A stretch of 64,000 nt of DNA from Deltaproteobacteria bacterium (lineage in GTDB: Bacteria > Myxococcota_A > UBA9042 > PHBI01), in the NCBI GenBank assembly GCA_020632715.1, contig JACKFA010000004.1, positions 248,001 to 312,000 of the forward strand. The letters are read 5' to 3'. The stretch's first letter is position 1. Each line of letters starts with the position of its first letter. A program made the translations under genes and the position numbers. The notes beneath the pieces are model-generated. The model saw only the letters and a program-made list of their open reading frames with translations, was not told where the DNA came from and did no database searches. Shown here in pieces: positions 48,226 to 57,555 of this stretch.

Positions 48226-49434
48226 ATGAAGCACATGATGGTGCTGTGCCTTCTCGCTCTGCTCGCGGCCGCCCCGCCCGCCGAAGCTGAAGAGGTACCC
48301 CCGCCCGACGCCGCGGTCAAGGCGCGGCTCGTTCCGTTCTTCGAGGGGCTCCGCGCGGCCGAGAAGACCGACACCGCGCACATCGCGCGCATCGCCTGGT
48401 GGGGCGACAGCGCCATCGTCAGCGACGGCTACACCGGCACCGTCCGCGAGCGCCTCCAGGCCCGCTTCGGCGACGCCGGCCCCGGCTTCATCCTCCCGAC
48501 CACTACCTTCGACGGCTACCTGCGCGCCGGCGTCCGCCTCCTCCGCAACAACTGGACCGCCTACAACGTGATCCAGGGGAACCTCTCCTCCGGCCTCTAC
48601 GGGATCGGCGGGATCCAGGCCTCGAGCTGGGGCGGCGCCTCCTCCACCTTCGAGACCCAGGCCGCCCCCTTCACCCGCGTCGAGGTCTTCTACCGCGCCT
48701 TCCCGAAGGCCGGCGGCATCCAGATCTTCGCCGACGACGCCGGCAGCGCCACCGAGACCCACGACGCCGAGGCCACCGCGCCCACCGACCAGGTCTGGCG
48801 CTGGACCGCCCCCGAGGGTGGCGTCAAGAAGGTGCGCGTCCGCGCCGCCGGCAAGGGCGAGACCGTCCTCTACGGCGTCGCCCTCGAGCGCGGCGACAAC
48901 GGCGTCGTCCTCGACGCGTTCGGCCTCCTCGGCATGCGCGCGCGCCGCTGGCTCAACGCCGACGCCGCCCACATCAAGGCCCAGCTCGCCCAGCGCGCGC
49001 CCGAGCTCCTCGTCCTGAACTTCGGCGGCAACGAGCGCGTCGACGGCGACCTCTCCGTCGCGAAGCACCTCGACGACATGAAGCAGGTCATCGCCTTCTT
49101 CAAGGCCGGCGCCCCCAGGGCCGCCTGCCTCCTCGTCGGCCCCATCGCCCACGGCGAGACCGTCAAGGGCAAGGTCGTCATCGACCCCGACCTGAAGACC
49201 ATCTACGAGGCGCAGCGAAAGGCCGCCGACGAGGCCGGCTGCGCCTTCTTCGACACCCTCGCCGCCATGGGCGGCGACGGCGCCATCGCCGCCTTCCGCA
49301 AGAAGAAGCTCATCGGCGGCGACCTCTCCCACCTGAACGGCAAGGGTCACAAGGTCGTCGGCGGGCTCATCGCCGACTGGCTCCTCGCCGCCTACGACGG
49401 CTGGAAGAGCGAGCAGGCCGCCAAGGCCCCCTGA
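48226..49434 (+). CDS. Secreted SGNH/GDSL-type hydrolase
   Basis: 402 residues with a signal peptide of about 21 residues ending AEA. The catalytic Ser lies in the block I motif IAWWGDSAIVSDGY (Gly60-Asp61-Ser62). The Asn of block III is in LNFGGNERVDGDL, and the Asp/His pair is in GGDLSHLNGKGH (Asp366, His369). A large insert between these blocks (about 80-200) forms a beta-rich domain, as in esterases acting on acetylated polysaccharides or peptidoglycan. The ATG at 48226 has GAGG about eight bases upstream. Deacetylation or acetyl transfer on a cell-surface glycan is a reasonable guess. Confidence 0.85.
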   Translation: MKHMMVLCLLALLAAAPPAEAEEVPPPDAAVKARLVPFFEGLRAAEKTDTAHIARIAWWGDSAIVSDGYTGTVRERLQARFGDAGPGFILPTTTFDGYLRAGVRLLRNNWTAYNVIQGNLSSGLYGIGGIQASSWGGASSTFETQAAPFTRVEVFYRAFPKAGGIQIFADDAGSATETHDAEATAPTDQVWRWTAPEGGVKKVRVRAAGKGETVLYGVALERGDNGVVLDAFGLLGMRARRWLNADAAHIKAQLAQRAPELLVLNFGGNERVDGDLSVAKHLDDMKQVIAFFKAGAPRAACLLVGPIAHGETVKGKVVIDPDLKTIYEAQRKAADEAGCAFFDTLAAMGGDGAIAAFRKKKLIGGDLSHLNGKGHKVVGGLIADWLLAAYDGWKSEQAAKAP

Positions 49435-49944
49435 GCGCGCCGCGGCCTACATCGCTCGGGCGGTCCCGGGCGCACTCGAGCCACCCACCACGCCGTAACC
49501 CGTGACTTCCGGGTTTCGGCGCGGCGACGGCGCGCGTGGCGTGGGGGACACCACGCGCACCGCCTCCCGCTTCGCCGCGGACGACGGGAGGCCGCCGCGC
49601 GCGGGTCACCTCGGTTGGGGGGAGTGATGACCCGATGCCCGTCGGCCCGCCCGCCACAACGCCGCGGCGGGGCCGCCGAGGAGTCGGCCCGCCCGCTACG
49701 GTCCGTCCCACTGGCCCCCGCGCCCTGAGGTGGTCGCGCTCGTCTTTATGAAGTTTTTCGAGGTGAGTCGAGAAGACGAGAGCGAAGGTAGGGCTTCGCG
49801 CGCCGATTACGGAGCGGCTGGCCACGGAAAACGTAAGCCAGTTGTAACCATCTTGTAATCCGCGCCCGCCCGCGAGCCACGCGGGCCGGCGCGCTTGTCT
49901 CGGGACGTAGCCGGGTACGACCCGGGGTTACGTGACCCGGCGGG
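49435..49944. other. Non-coding stretch with several hairpins and a direct repeat
   Basis: About 510 bases without a supported gene between two convergent genes. It holds several perfect inverted repeats: GCGCGTGG/CCACGCGC (49532-49539, 49551-49558), GCCTCCCG/CGGGAGGC (49562-49569, 49585-49592) and CTCGTCTT/AAGACGAG (49739-49746, 49773-49780). A 14-bp direct repeat GTCGGCCCGCCCGC occurs at 49641 and 49683. Near the right end a less GC-rich run (TTGTAACCATCTTGTAATC, about 49,842-49,860) could be a promoter or binding site. No RNA gene is recognised. Confidence 0.5.
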
Positions 49945-49948
49945 TCAC
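49932..49948. terminator. Hairpin at the end of the peptide-transporter operon
   Basis: GTGACCCG (49932-49939) and CGGGTCAC (49941-49948) form a perfect 8-bp stem around one G, overlapping the stop codon of the last ATPase gene. It lacks a T-tract; a terminator or 3'-end protection role is inferred. Confidence 0.4.
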
Positions 49949-51062
49949 TCGGCGGGGGGCGCGGCGGTCGGCGGCGGCGCGGGCGGATCAGCCGCGCTCG
50001 TCCTCAGCCCGCGGGCCACGACGGGGCACGCGATCTGGTGCCCCGGCGCGACCTCCTCGAGCACCGGGTCGTTCTCCCGGCAGCTCGCCTCGGCGAGCGG
50101 GCAGCGCGTGTGAAACCGGCACCCCGACGGCACCTTCAGCGGGCTCGGCAGGTCCCCCTCGAGCAGGATCCGCTCGCGCTGCGCGGTCGGGTCCGGCACG
50201 GGCACGGCGCTGATGAGCGCCTTCGTGTAGGGGTGGAGCGGGCGGTGGTAGACCTCGTCGGCCGCCGCGAGCTCCACGATGCGCCCGAGGTACATCACCG
50301 CGATGCGGTCGGAGATGTGCTTCACGGCGCCGAGGTCGTGCGCGATGAAGAGGTAGGTGAGCCCGAGCTTCTGCTGCAGATCCATCATCAGGTTCATGAC
50401 CTGCGCCTGGATCGACACGTCGAGGGCGCTGATGGGCTCGTCGCAGACGATGAACTTCGGGTCCACGGCGAGCGCCCGCGCGATCCCGATGCGCTGGCGC
50501 TGCCCGCCCGAGAACTCGTGCGGGTAACGCTTCGCCATCGCCGGTGAGAGCCCGACCGTCTCGAGCAGCTCGCTCACGCGCGCCGTCGCCGCCGCCCCCT
50601 TCGCGAGCCGGTGGATCTTGAGCGGCTCGCCGACGATGGTCCCCACGTTCATGCGCGGGTTGAGCGACGCGTACGGGTCCTGGAAGATGATCTGCAGGTC
50701 GCGCCGGTAGGGCCTGAGCGCCTTCCAGGCGTCGCGGCGCTTCCCGAGCGCGACCAGATCGACGCCGCCGTAGCGCACCTCCCCCGACATGCGCGCGACG
50801 CCGTGCTCGTAGAGCTGGAGGATCCCGCGCCCCGTCGTCGACTTCCCGCACCCGGACTCGCCCACGAGCCCGACCGTCTCCCCGGGAACACGTCGAGCGA
50901 GACCCCGTCCACCGCGCGCACGACGCCCTTCTCGCGCCGCAGGACGACCCCGCCGTGGACCGGGAAGTGCACCTTCAGGTCGCGGAGCGACACGAGCGGC
51001 TGCGCGGGCTTCCCGCCCTGCCCGGCCGCGGCCGCCCCTCCCGTGGTCGTGGCGTCGCTCAC
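49945..51062 (-). CDS. oppF: Peptide ABC transporter ATP-binding protein, OppF type, one frameshift
   Basis: ~372 residues. GTG at 51062 overlaps the stop of oppD (GTGA). The N-terminal segment (LVSLRDLKVHFPVHGGVVLR) and the rest lie in different frames because one G is missing in a G run near 50,881, just before the Walker A motif GESGCGKST. The Q-loop IIFQDPYASLNPRM, signature SGGQRQRIGIARAL, Walker B FIVCDEPISALD and the OppF-specific C-terminal Cys-rich element GCRFHTRCPLAEASC (iron-sulfur-like loop) are all present. It hydrolyses ATP with OppD to drive peptide uptake. The frameshift is probably a sequencing error. Confidence 0.92.
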
Positions 51063-52138
51063 GCGTCCCCTCCGATGAGATCGCCGTGCTTGCCCGCGAG
51101 GACGTCGGCCCGCACCTGCTCGTGCGCGTGGCACGCCACGCGGTGCGTCGGCGAGAGCGCGACCTCGTCGGGGAAGACCGCGCGGCACACGTCGCGCACG
51201 TAGCTGCAGCGCGGCGCGAACGGGCACCCGGGCGGCCGCTTGTCGAGGTCGGGCGGGCGCCCGGGGATCGAGTAGAGGCGCCCCTTCCGCGCGCGGTCGG
51301 GCCGCGGGATCGAGCGCAGGAGCCCGATCGTGTAGGGGTGCGCCGGCGACGCGAAGAGCTCCTCGGCGCTCGCGTGCTCCATCATCTTCCCCGAGTACAT
51401 GACGAGGATGTCGTCCGCCATCCCGGCCACGACGCCGAGGTCGTGCGTGATGAGCGTGATCGCCATGTGGAACTCGCGCTGCAGATCCGCGAGGAGCTCG
51501 AGGATCTGCGCCTGGATCGTCACGTCGAGCGCGGTCGTGGGCTCGTCCGCGATGAGGAGCGCCGGGTGGTTCAAGAGCATCATCGCGATCATCACGCGCT
51601 GCCGCATGCCGCCCGAGAACTCGTGCGGGTAGCTCCGGAAGCGGCTCGCCGCCCCCGGGATCCCGACGCGCTCGAGCATCGCGAGCGCCCTCCCCTCCGC
51701 CTCCGACTTCGACATCTTCGCGTGCGTCCGCAGCACCTCGACGAGCTGCACGTCGATGCGCAGGAACGGGTTCAGGCTCGTCATCGGGTCCTGGAAGATC
51801 ATCGCGATCTTCCCGCCCCGAAGCTCGCGCATCGCCGACTCGGGGCGCCCGAGGAGGTCGCGCCCCTCGAAGATGACGCGCCCGCCGATGCGCGACACCC
51901 GCGGCGGCAGGAGCCGCATCACCGCGAGGTTCGTCACCGACTTCCCGGAGCCCGACTCCCCCACGATCCCGAGCGTGCCGCTCCGCTTCAGCGTGTAGTC
52001 GAGCCCGTCGACCGCGGTGACCCAGCCGTCGTCGGTCTTGAAGTCGACCCGCAGCGCCTCGAGCGTGAGCAGCGGCGCGTCTCCGGGGGGCGACCCGGCG
52101 GCGGGCCCGCGCTGGGCTGTGTCCGTCGCGTCGGTCAT
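51059..52138 (-). CDS. oppD: Peptide ABC transporter ATP-binding protein, OppD type
   Basis: 359 residues, intact. Walker A GESGSGKSVTNLAVM, Q-loop IFQDPMTSLNPFL, signature SGGMRQRVMIAMML, Walker B LLIADEPTTALD and H-loop TLITHDLGVVAG are present. The C-terminal oligopeptide-transporter domain has PGCPFAPRCSYVRDVC, the four-Cys loop of this subfamily. It pairs with OppF to power the OppBC channel. It starts 3 nt after the end of oppC and overlaps oppF by 4 nt. Confidence 0.95.
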   Translation of the reverse strand: MTDATDTAQRGPAAGSPPGDAPLLTLEALRVDFKTDDGWVTAVDGLDYTLKRSGTLGIVGESGSGKSVTNLAVMRLLPPRVSRIGGRVIFEGRDLLGRPESAMRELRGGKIAMIFQDPMTSLNPFLRIDVQLVEVLRTHAKMSKSEAEGRALAMLERVGIPGAASRFRSYPHEFSGGMRQRVMIAMMLLNHPALLIADEPTTALDVTIQAQILELLADLQREFHMAITLITHDLGVVAGMADDILVMYSGKMMEHASAEELFASPAHPYTIGLLRSIPRPDRARKGRLYSIPGRPPDLDKRPPGCPFAPRCSYVRDVCRAVFPDEVALSPTHRVACHAHEQVRADVLAGKHGDLIGGDA

Positions 52139-52141
52139 CCG

Positions 52142-53698
52142 TCAGCCCTGCTTCGGGTCGATGGCGTCGCGCACGCCATCGCCGAGGAAGTTCATGGCGA
52201 AGAGGGTCAGCGCGAGCGCGATGCCCGGGTACACGATGAGCCAGGCGTGGAGCTTGAAGACCTCGAGCGCCTCCGCGAGCATCTTCCCCCACGTCACCTC
52301 GGCCGGCAGGAGCCCGAGGAACGAGAGGAACGTCTCCTCGAGGATGACCGCCGGCACGAGCAGCGTCGCGTACACGACGACCGGGCCGACGGCGTTCCGG
52401 ATGAGGTGCTTGAAGATGATCGTGCGCGTCGAGGCGCCGAGCGCGCGCGCGGCCTCGACGAACTCGCGCGTCTTCAGGCTCATCACCTGCCCGCGCACGA
52501 CGCGCGCCATGTTGAGCCACTGCACGGCCCCGAGCGCGAGGAAGAGCACGACGATGTTCTTCCCGAACATGACCATGAGCAGGATCACGAGGAACATGAA
52601 CGGGAGCCCGTAGAGCACGTCGACGATGCGCATCATGACGTTGTCCGTGCGCCCGCCGACGTAGCCGCTCGTGGCGCCGTAGATGACGCCGATGAAGAGC
52701 GAGACGAGCGTCGCGAGGAGCCCGATCGTGATGGACATGCGCGCGCCGTAGAGGAGGCGCGTCAGGACGTCGCGACCGGCGGGATCGGTGCCGAACACGT
52801 GCGTGCGGAGCTCGGGGGCACCGGGGAACTCGTCGCGCGAGATCCGGAGGTCGTGGTTCACGTCGTAGGCGCGCACGAAGGGCTCGACCGTGCGCTGCTC
52901 CCCGGGCGGCTTCTTGCTGTAGCGCAGGTAGCGCGTCCGCACCGTGATCTCCCAGGAGGAGACGACGTGGTCGCCGTCGACGTCGAGCGCGCGGAACGCG
53001 TCGGGGCCGGCGAGCCCGAGGCCGCGGAACTGCTTCGGCAGGTCCCGGTCGCTGTGCGGGAACTCGTGCCAGTTGAGGTAGCCGTCCTTCTGCAGCTGTG
53101 CGGTCGGCTCGGCGTCGGCGCGCGCGACGTCGTAGGTGTTGATGAGGTTGTCGTAGTGCTGGGTCGCGATCTCGTCGGCGAGATCGAGCTCCGGGCACGA
53201 CAGGTGCCCCGTCGCGACGGCCACGACGCTGCTGAAGCCGAAGTCCTCGTCGAGCTTGGCGAAGCCCGCGCGCGCCTCCTTGCCGAGCGTCGGCGCGAGG
53301 CGGTCGAGCGCCTCGAAGCCGGCCGTGAAGGCGTGCGGGAGGGTGGTCTGGCGCACGAAGTGGCAGGTGAGGAAGCCGTCGTGGTCGAGGTCGACCACGT
53401 CGAAGGCGGCCTTGTCGCCGTCGTAGGTCGGGAACTCGATCGACGCGCTCATCGTGCCCGGCGGCTGGTTCCCGAGGTGCTGCTCGTCCGGCGAGAAGTG
53501 CGTCAGGTGCGCCGAGAGGAGCGGCGCCGAGTAGCCCGCGACCATCACGAGGACGATGAACGCCGCGCTCACGAGCGCCAGGCGGTTCCTCCGGAGGCGA
53601 CGCCACGCGTCCTGCCAGAGGCTCCGGCCCTTCTCGGGGGGCGCCGCGGGCGGCGGCGGGGCGGCGCGGAGGTCGCCCTTCGGGGGGTTCGCGACCAT
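52142..53698 (-). CDS. oppC: Peptide ABC transporter permease OppC with EF-hand-type insert
   Basis: 518 residues against about 300 for typical OppC. The N-terminal helix (LALVSAAFIVLVMVAGYSAP) and the C-terminal channel with the EAA-like loop EFVEAARALGASTRTIIFKH and about five helices are normal. Between them (residues ~85-295) lies a non-membrane insert carrying calcium-type loops: D103 (DLDHDGFLTCHF), a degenerate QLQKDGYLNWHE at 201-212, DVDGDHVVSSWE at 239-250 and DVNHDLRISRDE at 279-290. The last two keep the side-chain ligands of EF-hands. The insert should face the periplasm. Start ATG overlaps the oppB stop (TGATG). A calcium-sensing or peptide-capture role is inferred. Confidence 0.92.
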   Translation of the reverse strand: MVANPPKGDLRAAPPPPAAPPEKGRSLWQDAWRRLRRNRLALVSAAFIVLVMVAGYSAPLLSAHLTHFSPDEQHLGNQPPGTMSASIEFPTYDGDKAAFDVVDLDHDGFLTCHFVRQTTLPHAFTAGFEALDRLAPTLGKEARAGFAKLDEDFGFSSVVAVATGHLSCPELDLADEIATQHYDNLINTYDVARADAEPTAQLQKDGYLNWHEFPHSDRDLPKQFRGLGLAGPDAFRALDVDGDHVVSSWEITVRTRYLRYSKKPPGEQRTVEPFVRAYDVNHDLRISRDEFPGAPELRTHVFGTDPAGRDVLTRLLYGARMSITIGLLATLVSLFIGVIYGATSGYVGGRTDNVMMRIVDVLYGLPFMFLVILLMVMFGKNIVVLFLALGAVQWLNMARVVRGQVMSLKTREFVEAARALGASTRTIIFKHLIRNAVGPVVVYATLLVPAVILEETFLSFLGLLPAEVTWGKMLAEALEVFKLHAWLIVYPGIALALTLFAMNFLGDGVRDAIDPKQG

Positions 53699-54894
53699 CA
53701 GCGGAGCTTCACCCGGGGGTCGAGGAACGTGTAGGCGATGTCGACGGCGAGGTTCAGGAGGATGAGGAGGCCCGAGTAGACGACCACGACCCCGAGGACC
53801 ATCGGGTAGTCGCGGTTGAGCGCGGGCGTCACGAAGAACTCGCTGAGCCCGGCGATGCCGAAGACGCGCTCGACGACCACCGAGCCCGTCAGGATGCGGG
53901 CGGTCGCGGGGCCGAGGTACGACACCGTCGGCAGGAGCGCGCCCTTCAGCGCGTGGCGCGTGACGACGCGGCCCTCGCCGAGGCCCTTGGCGCGCGCCGT
54001 GCGGATGTAGTCGCTGCGGATGACCTCGAGCATGCCGCCGCGCGTGATGCGCGCGAAGGGCGCGGCGTACGTGAGCGCGAGCGTGATGATCGGGAGGAGG
54101 CGGATCTGCCACGCCGCCCACTCGCTGCCGGGGCTCGGGTCCCAGCCGCCGTAAGGGAGCCAGCCGAGCCCGAGCACGAAGATCGCGATGAGGATGGGGC
54201 CGAGCACCATGCTCGGGACCGAGATCCCGACCATCGCGCCCGACATCGCCGTGTAGTCGATCCACGTGTTCTGCTTCAGCCCGGCGACGAGCCCGATGGT
54301 CACGCCGATGAGGATCGCGAGCGCGAGCGAGATGAGCCCGAGCTGCATCGAGATCGGGAAGGCGCGGCCGAGCTCCTCCTTGACCGTGCGCTCGCCCTCG
54401 GAGGTGAAGGTCACGCCGAAGTCGAGCTGCATGTAATCGCCGACCGAGTCGAGATACTGCTGCCAGCTCGTCTTCGGGACGACCGCGATGCGCCCGAACG
54501 CCGGGAGCTCCGTGTCTGCCGTCACCGGCAGCGCCTCGAGGGTGCCGTCGTTCGGGAGCGTGAAGCGGTACGTCCGCGGCGGGACGTCGCGCAGGGTCAT
54601 GAGCCCGAGCTTCAGATCACCGGCCGCCGTGGCGGTCGCGAGGTAGGTCCCCTCGGGGTACTCCTCGCCCGTCTCGAGCTTCGCGACGTCGGTGACGACG
54701 GCCGGCTCGGGCGTCGCGACCTCGACGCCCATGTTGTAGAGGAGCCAGCGGTTCGCCTTCACGTTCGGCGGGAGCTCGCGCTCCTGGTCGAAGGGGCCGC
54801 CCGGCGCGAAGCGCATGAGGAAGAACGTGATCGTGATGATGATCCACAGCACGAACACGGCCCCGACGAGGCGCCCGAGGATGAAGCGCAGCAT
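53698..54894 (-). CDS. oppB: Peptide ABC transporter permease OppB, enlarged periplasmic region
   Basis: 398 residues against ~306 in typical OppB. The first helix (LVGAVFVLWIIITITFFLMR) with the family's FAPGGPF motif is followed by a ~130-residue exterior region (about 35-165), longer than usual. The channel part has QLGLISLALAILIGVTIGLV, the permease loop YIRTARAKGLGEGRVVTRHA and further helices to the end. It forms the pore with OppC. The ATG lies just after the oppA stop, and its end overlaps the oppC start by one base. Confidence 0.94.
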   Translation of the reverse strand: MLRFILGRLVGAVFVLWIIITITFFLMRFAPGGPFDQERELPPNVKANRWLLYNMGVEVATPEPAVVTDVAKLETGEEYPEGTYLATATAAGDLKLGLMTLRDVPPRTYRFTLPNDGTLEALPVTADTELPAFGRIAVVPKTSWQQYLDSVGDYMQLDFGVTFTSEGERTVKEELGRAFPISMQLGLISLALAILIGVTIGLVAGLKQNTWIDYTAMSGAMVGISVPSMVLGPILIAIFVLGLGWLPYGGWDPSPGSEWAAWQIRLLPIITLALTYAAPFARITRGGMLEVIRSDYIRTARAKGLGEGRVVTRHALKGALLPTVSYLGPATARILTGSVVVERVFGIAGLSEFFVTPALNRDYPMVLGVVVVYSGLLILLNLAVDIAYTFLDPRVKLR

Positions 54895-54897
54895 GGG

Positions 54898-56809
54898 CTA
54901 CTCCCCTCCCCGGCCGCGGAGCGACACCCACTTCAGGTAGTGGTCGTCGAGGATCTGCGGGAGGAAGCCGCTGACCTCGGGGCGGAGCAGGTAGGCGCGC
55001 GTGTAGAAGTAGAGCGGGATGATGGGGAGGTCGCGGTTCAGGACCTTCTCGGCGGCGCAGATGAGGGCGTTGCGCTCGGCGTTGTCGGTCTCCTTGCGGA
55101 TCCTGTCGAGGAGCCCGTCGTAGACCGGGTTCGCGTAGCGCGGGTAGTTGTTCTTGCTCTGCGCGGCGAACACCCCGAGGAACGTGTAGGGATCGGTGTA
55201 GTCGCCGCACCACGAGGTGCGCGCGATGCTGAAGTCGCCCGACTGCACGAGCTTCAGGAGCGACTTCCACTCCATGTTCGACGACGTGAGCTCGACGCCG
55301 AGGTTCTCGGCGATGCTGCGCGTCGCGAAGTCGGCGATCTGCCGGTGCAACTCGAACGTGTTGAACAGGAGCTCGACCTTCGGGAAGCCGGCCCCGCGCG
55401 GGTAGCCGGCGTCGGCGAGGGCGGCGCGCGCGGCGACGGCGTCGAAGTCGTCGCCCGCGACCGGGACGTAGCCGATGCGGCCCCGGTAGCTGTCCGCGAG
55501 GAGGTTCGGCGCGGGCTGCTGGAACGATGACAGGACGGAGGTCGTGAGGCGGCGCTTGTCGATGGCCTGGTTGAAGGCGTGGCGGACGCGCTTGTCGTCG
55601 AAGGGCGGCCGCGTCGTGTTCATCACGTAGTAGTAGGTGCAGAGGTTGTCGACGACGTGGAGGTCGCTGCGGCCGCTCTTGAGCCAGGTGGCGACGTGGT
55701 CGGGGCCGAGGGGGTAGGCCCAGTGGATCTGCCCCGTCTCGTAGAGGAGCTCGTTCCGCGACTCGCTGTCGCTCGAGAAGATGATGACGCCGTCGAGGTC
55801 GACGTTGGCGGCGTCCCAATAGCGCGGGTTCTTCTTCATCGTGGCGCGGTCGCGCGGGGCGAACTCGGTCAGGATGAAGGGGCCGTTCACGACGATGTTC
55901 TCGGGGCGCGTCCAGTGCGCGCCGTGCGCCTCGATGACGTGCAGCGGCACCGGCGCGTAGGCGGTGTAGGTGGCGAGCTCCGGGAAGAACGCGGCGGGCG
56001 AGGTGAGCTCGACCTCGAGCGTGAGGTCGTCGACCGCGCGGATGGCGACCGTGCCGGGGTTCGTCTCGGTGCCGGTGTTGAACGCCTTCGCGCCCTTGAT
56101 GTACCAGAGCTGCTCGGCGTTGCGGCTCGCGGTCTTGGGGTCGAGCCCGCGGAGCCAGGAGTCGCGGAAGGTGCGCGCCGTGATGGGGACGCCGTCGCTC
56201 CAGACGAGCCCGGGGCGCAGGTGGAAGGTGTACGTCAGGCCGTCGGCGGAGACCTCCCAGCGCTCGGCCTGGCCGGGGCGGACCGGGGTGTTGCCGGGCG
56301 CGGGGACGAGGAGCGTCTCGAACATCTGCCCGACGAAGAAGGAGCCGGCGGTCTCGGCGACCTTGTTCGGGTCGAGGAACTCGGGGTTGTTCTGCGCGCA
56401 GCGGAACATGTTGTCCGCGGGCATCGCCGGGAGGTCCTTCGGCGGGACGGTGCCGCGATAGATGAGCCCGTCGACCGCGCCGGCGGGGCGGTCGGCCGCC
56501 GCCTGGGGCGGGGCCGGCGGGCGCGCGCGGCACTCGGTGAGGAACCGCTCGGCGAGGGCCTCGCTGACGAAGGACTTCGGGGTCGTCCGGGGGCTCCGGC
56601 GGGGTGACGACGCCGCTCCCGCCGGCGTCCTCGCCCGGTGGCGCCGTGACGGTGGGGATCTGCTCGCCCTTCAGCGCGGCGAGGCGCTCCTCGGACAGCA
56701 CGACGAGCCCGTCGGGTGGGCCGCCGCCCGGGACCTCGCCGCCACACGCCGCAGCCGCGGCGCTCGCGAGCGCGACGGACGCGAGCAGGGCTCGGGTGAG
56801 GGGCGGCAT
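54898..56809 (-). CDS. oppA: Peptide ABC transporter substrate-binding lipoprotein, one frameshift
   Basis: ~637 residues. ATG 56809 begins a lipoprotein signal (ALASAAAAACGG, Cys about residue 22), then a Pro/Gly linker. Near 56,585 the frame shifts by one base. The remainder, in the next frame, is a complete SBP_bac_5 domain: GLTYTFHLRPGLVWSDGVPI, VNGPFILTEFAPRD, DDKRVRHAFNQAIDKRRL and DYTDPYTFLGVFAAQSKNN. The fold is the bilobed clamp that delivers oligopeptides to OppBC. It is first in the operon, directly upstream of oppB. Confidence 0.9.
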
Positions 56810-56880
56810 GGGGGGCGAGGGGCTCCTGCTGAGCGGCTCTGCGGCGCGGCGAGGGGGCGCGTCCGGGCGCGAGGCGAACC

Positions 56881-56912
56881 ACTATGTCGGCGGATCGCGT
56901 GGTCCGTGTCAA
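56881..56912 (-). promoter_or_regulatory. Possible promoter of the peptide-transporter operon
   Basis: On the minus strand a perfect TTGACA (56912-56907) lies 20 bp before CATAGT (56886-56881). The spacing is longer than ideal, so this is tentative. It sits about 72 nt upstream of the oppA ATG. Confidence 0.35.
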
Positions 56913-57018
56913 GGCGGTCGCGGCGCGCGGCGGCCGCGGAGGCCCGCGGCGGAGGCGGGCGCGCGGGACCGTTCTACGAACTTGCCGGTTCGGGGAGGCG
57001 GCGCTAGCGTCTCCGGTC

Positions 57019-57549
57019 GTGCATGACGCCGCCGAATCACAGCTCCAGGGGGACGTCGCCGCGAAGACGACGGGCGGGGTGATCCGCTACCGCGTCTGGC
57101 CGGCGCGGCGGCACCCCACGCGCCTCATCCTGGTCGCGGCGGTGATCGTGGCGGCGACGATCGGCGCGGCGACGGTGTTCTCGAGCCTCTACTGGGCGGT
57201 CATCGTGTTCGTCGGGCTCACGGCGGCCGCGGCGCCCTTCTTCTTCCCGACCGAGGTCGGGCTCGACGGGGCGCGCATCAACATGCGCGCGCTCGGGACG
57301 CCGCGCGTGTGGGACCTGCGCGAGTTCCGCCGCCTCGAGGTCAGCGACGACGTGCTGAAGCGCGTGGAGCTCCTGCCGCGCGCGCTCGTGGCGCCGATGG
57401 ACCGCGTGCAGAGCGTGACCGTGCCCCTCCCGGACGACGAGGCGGTCGCCGAGCTCGTCCTCGGGCACCTCCGCCGCTGGGTGGGGCGCCGCCCGACCGG
57501 GACCTTCCGCATCGACGTCGACCACGCCCCCGAGGACACGCTCGACTGA
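57019..57549 (+). CDS. Small membrane protein with PH-like cytoplasmic domain
   Basis: 176 residues from GTG 57019. Two adjacent membrane helices (LILVAAVIVAATIGAATVF and AVIVFVGLTAAAAPFFF) are followed by a ~100-residue beta-rich part with VGLDGARINMRALGTPRVWD, a weak resemblance to bacterial PH-like domains, ending acidic. No catalytic motif. It stands alone between the transporter operon and the vapBC pair, convergent with vapC. Function unknown. Confidence 0.65.
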   Translation: MHDAAESQLQGDVAAKTTGGVIRYRVWPARRHPTRLILVAAVIVAATIGAATVFSSLYWAVIVFVGLTAAAAPFFFPTEVGLDGARINMRALGTPRVWDLREFRRLEVSDDVLKRVELLPRALVAPMDRVQSVTVPLPDDEAVAELVLGHLRRWVGRRPTGTFRIDVDHAPEDTLD

Positions 57550-57555
57550 GGGGCG

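Noticed and set aside
47230..49434. A type VI secretion locus.
   Set aside because: Only a gpV/VgrG-like protein is present; no TssB/C, Hcp, TssK or ClpV genes are in the window.
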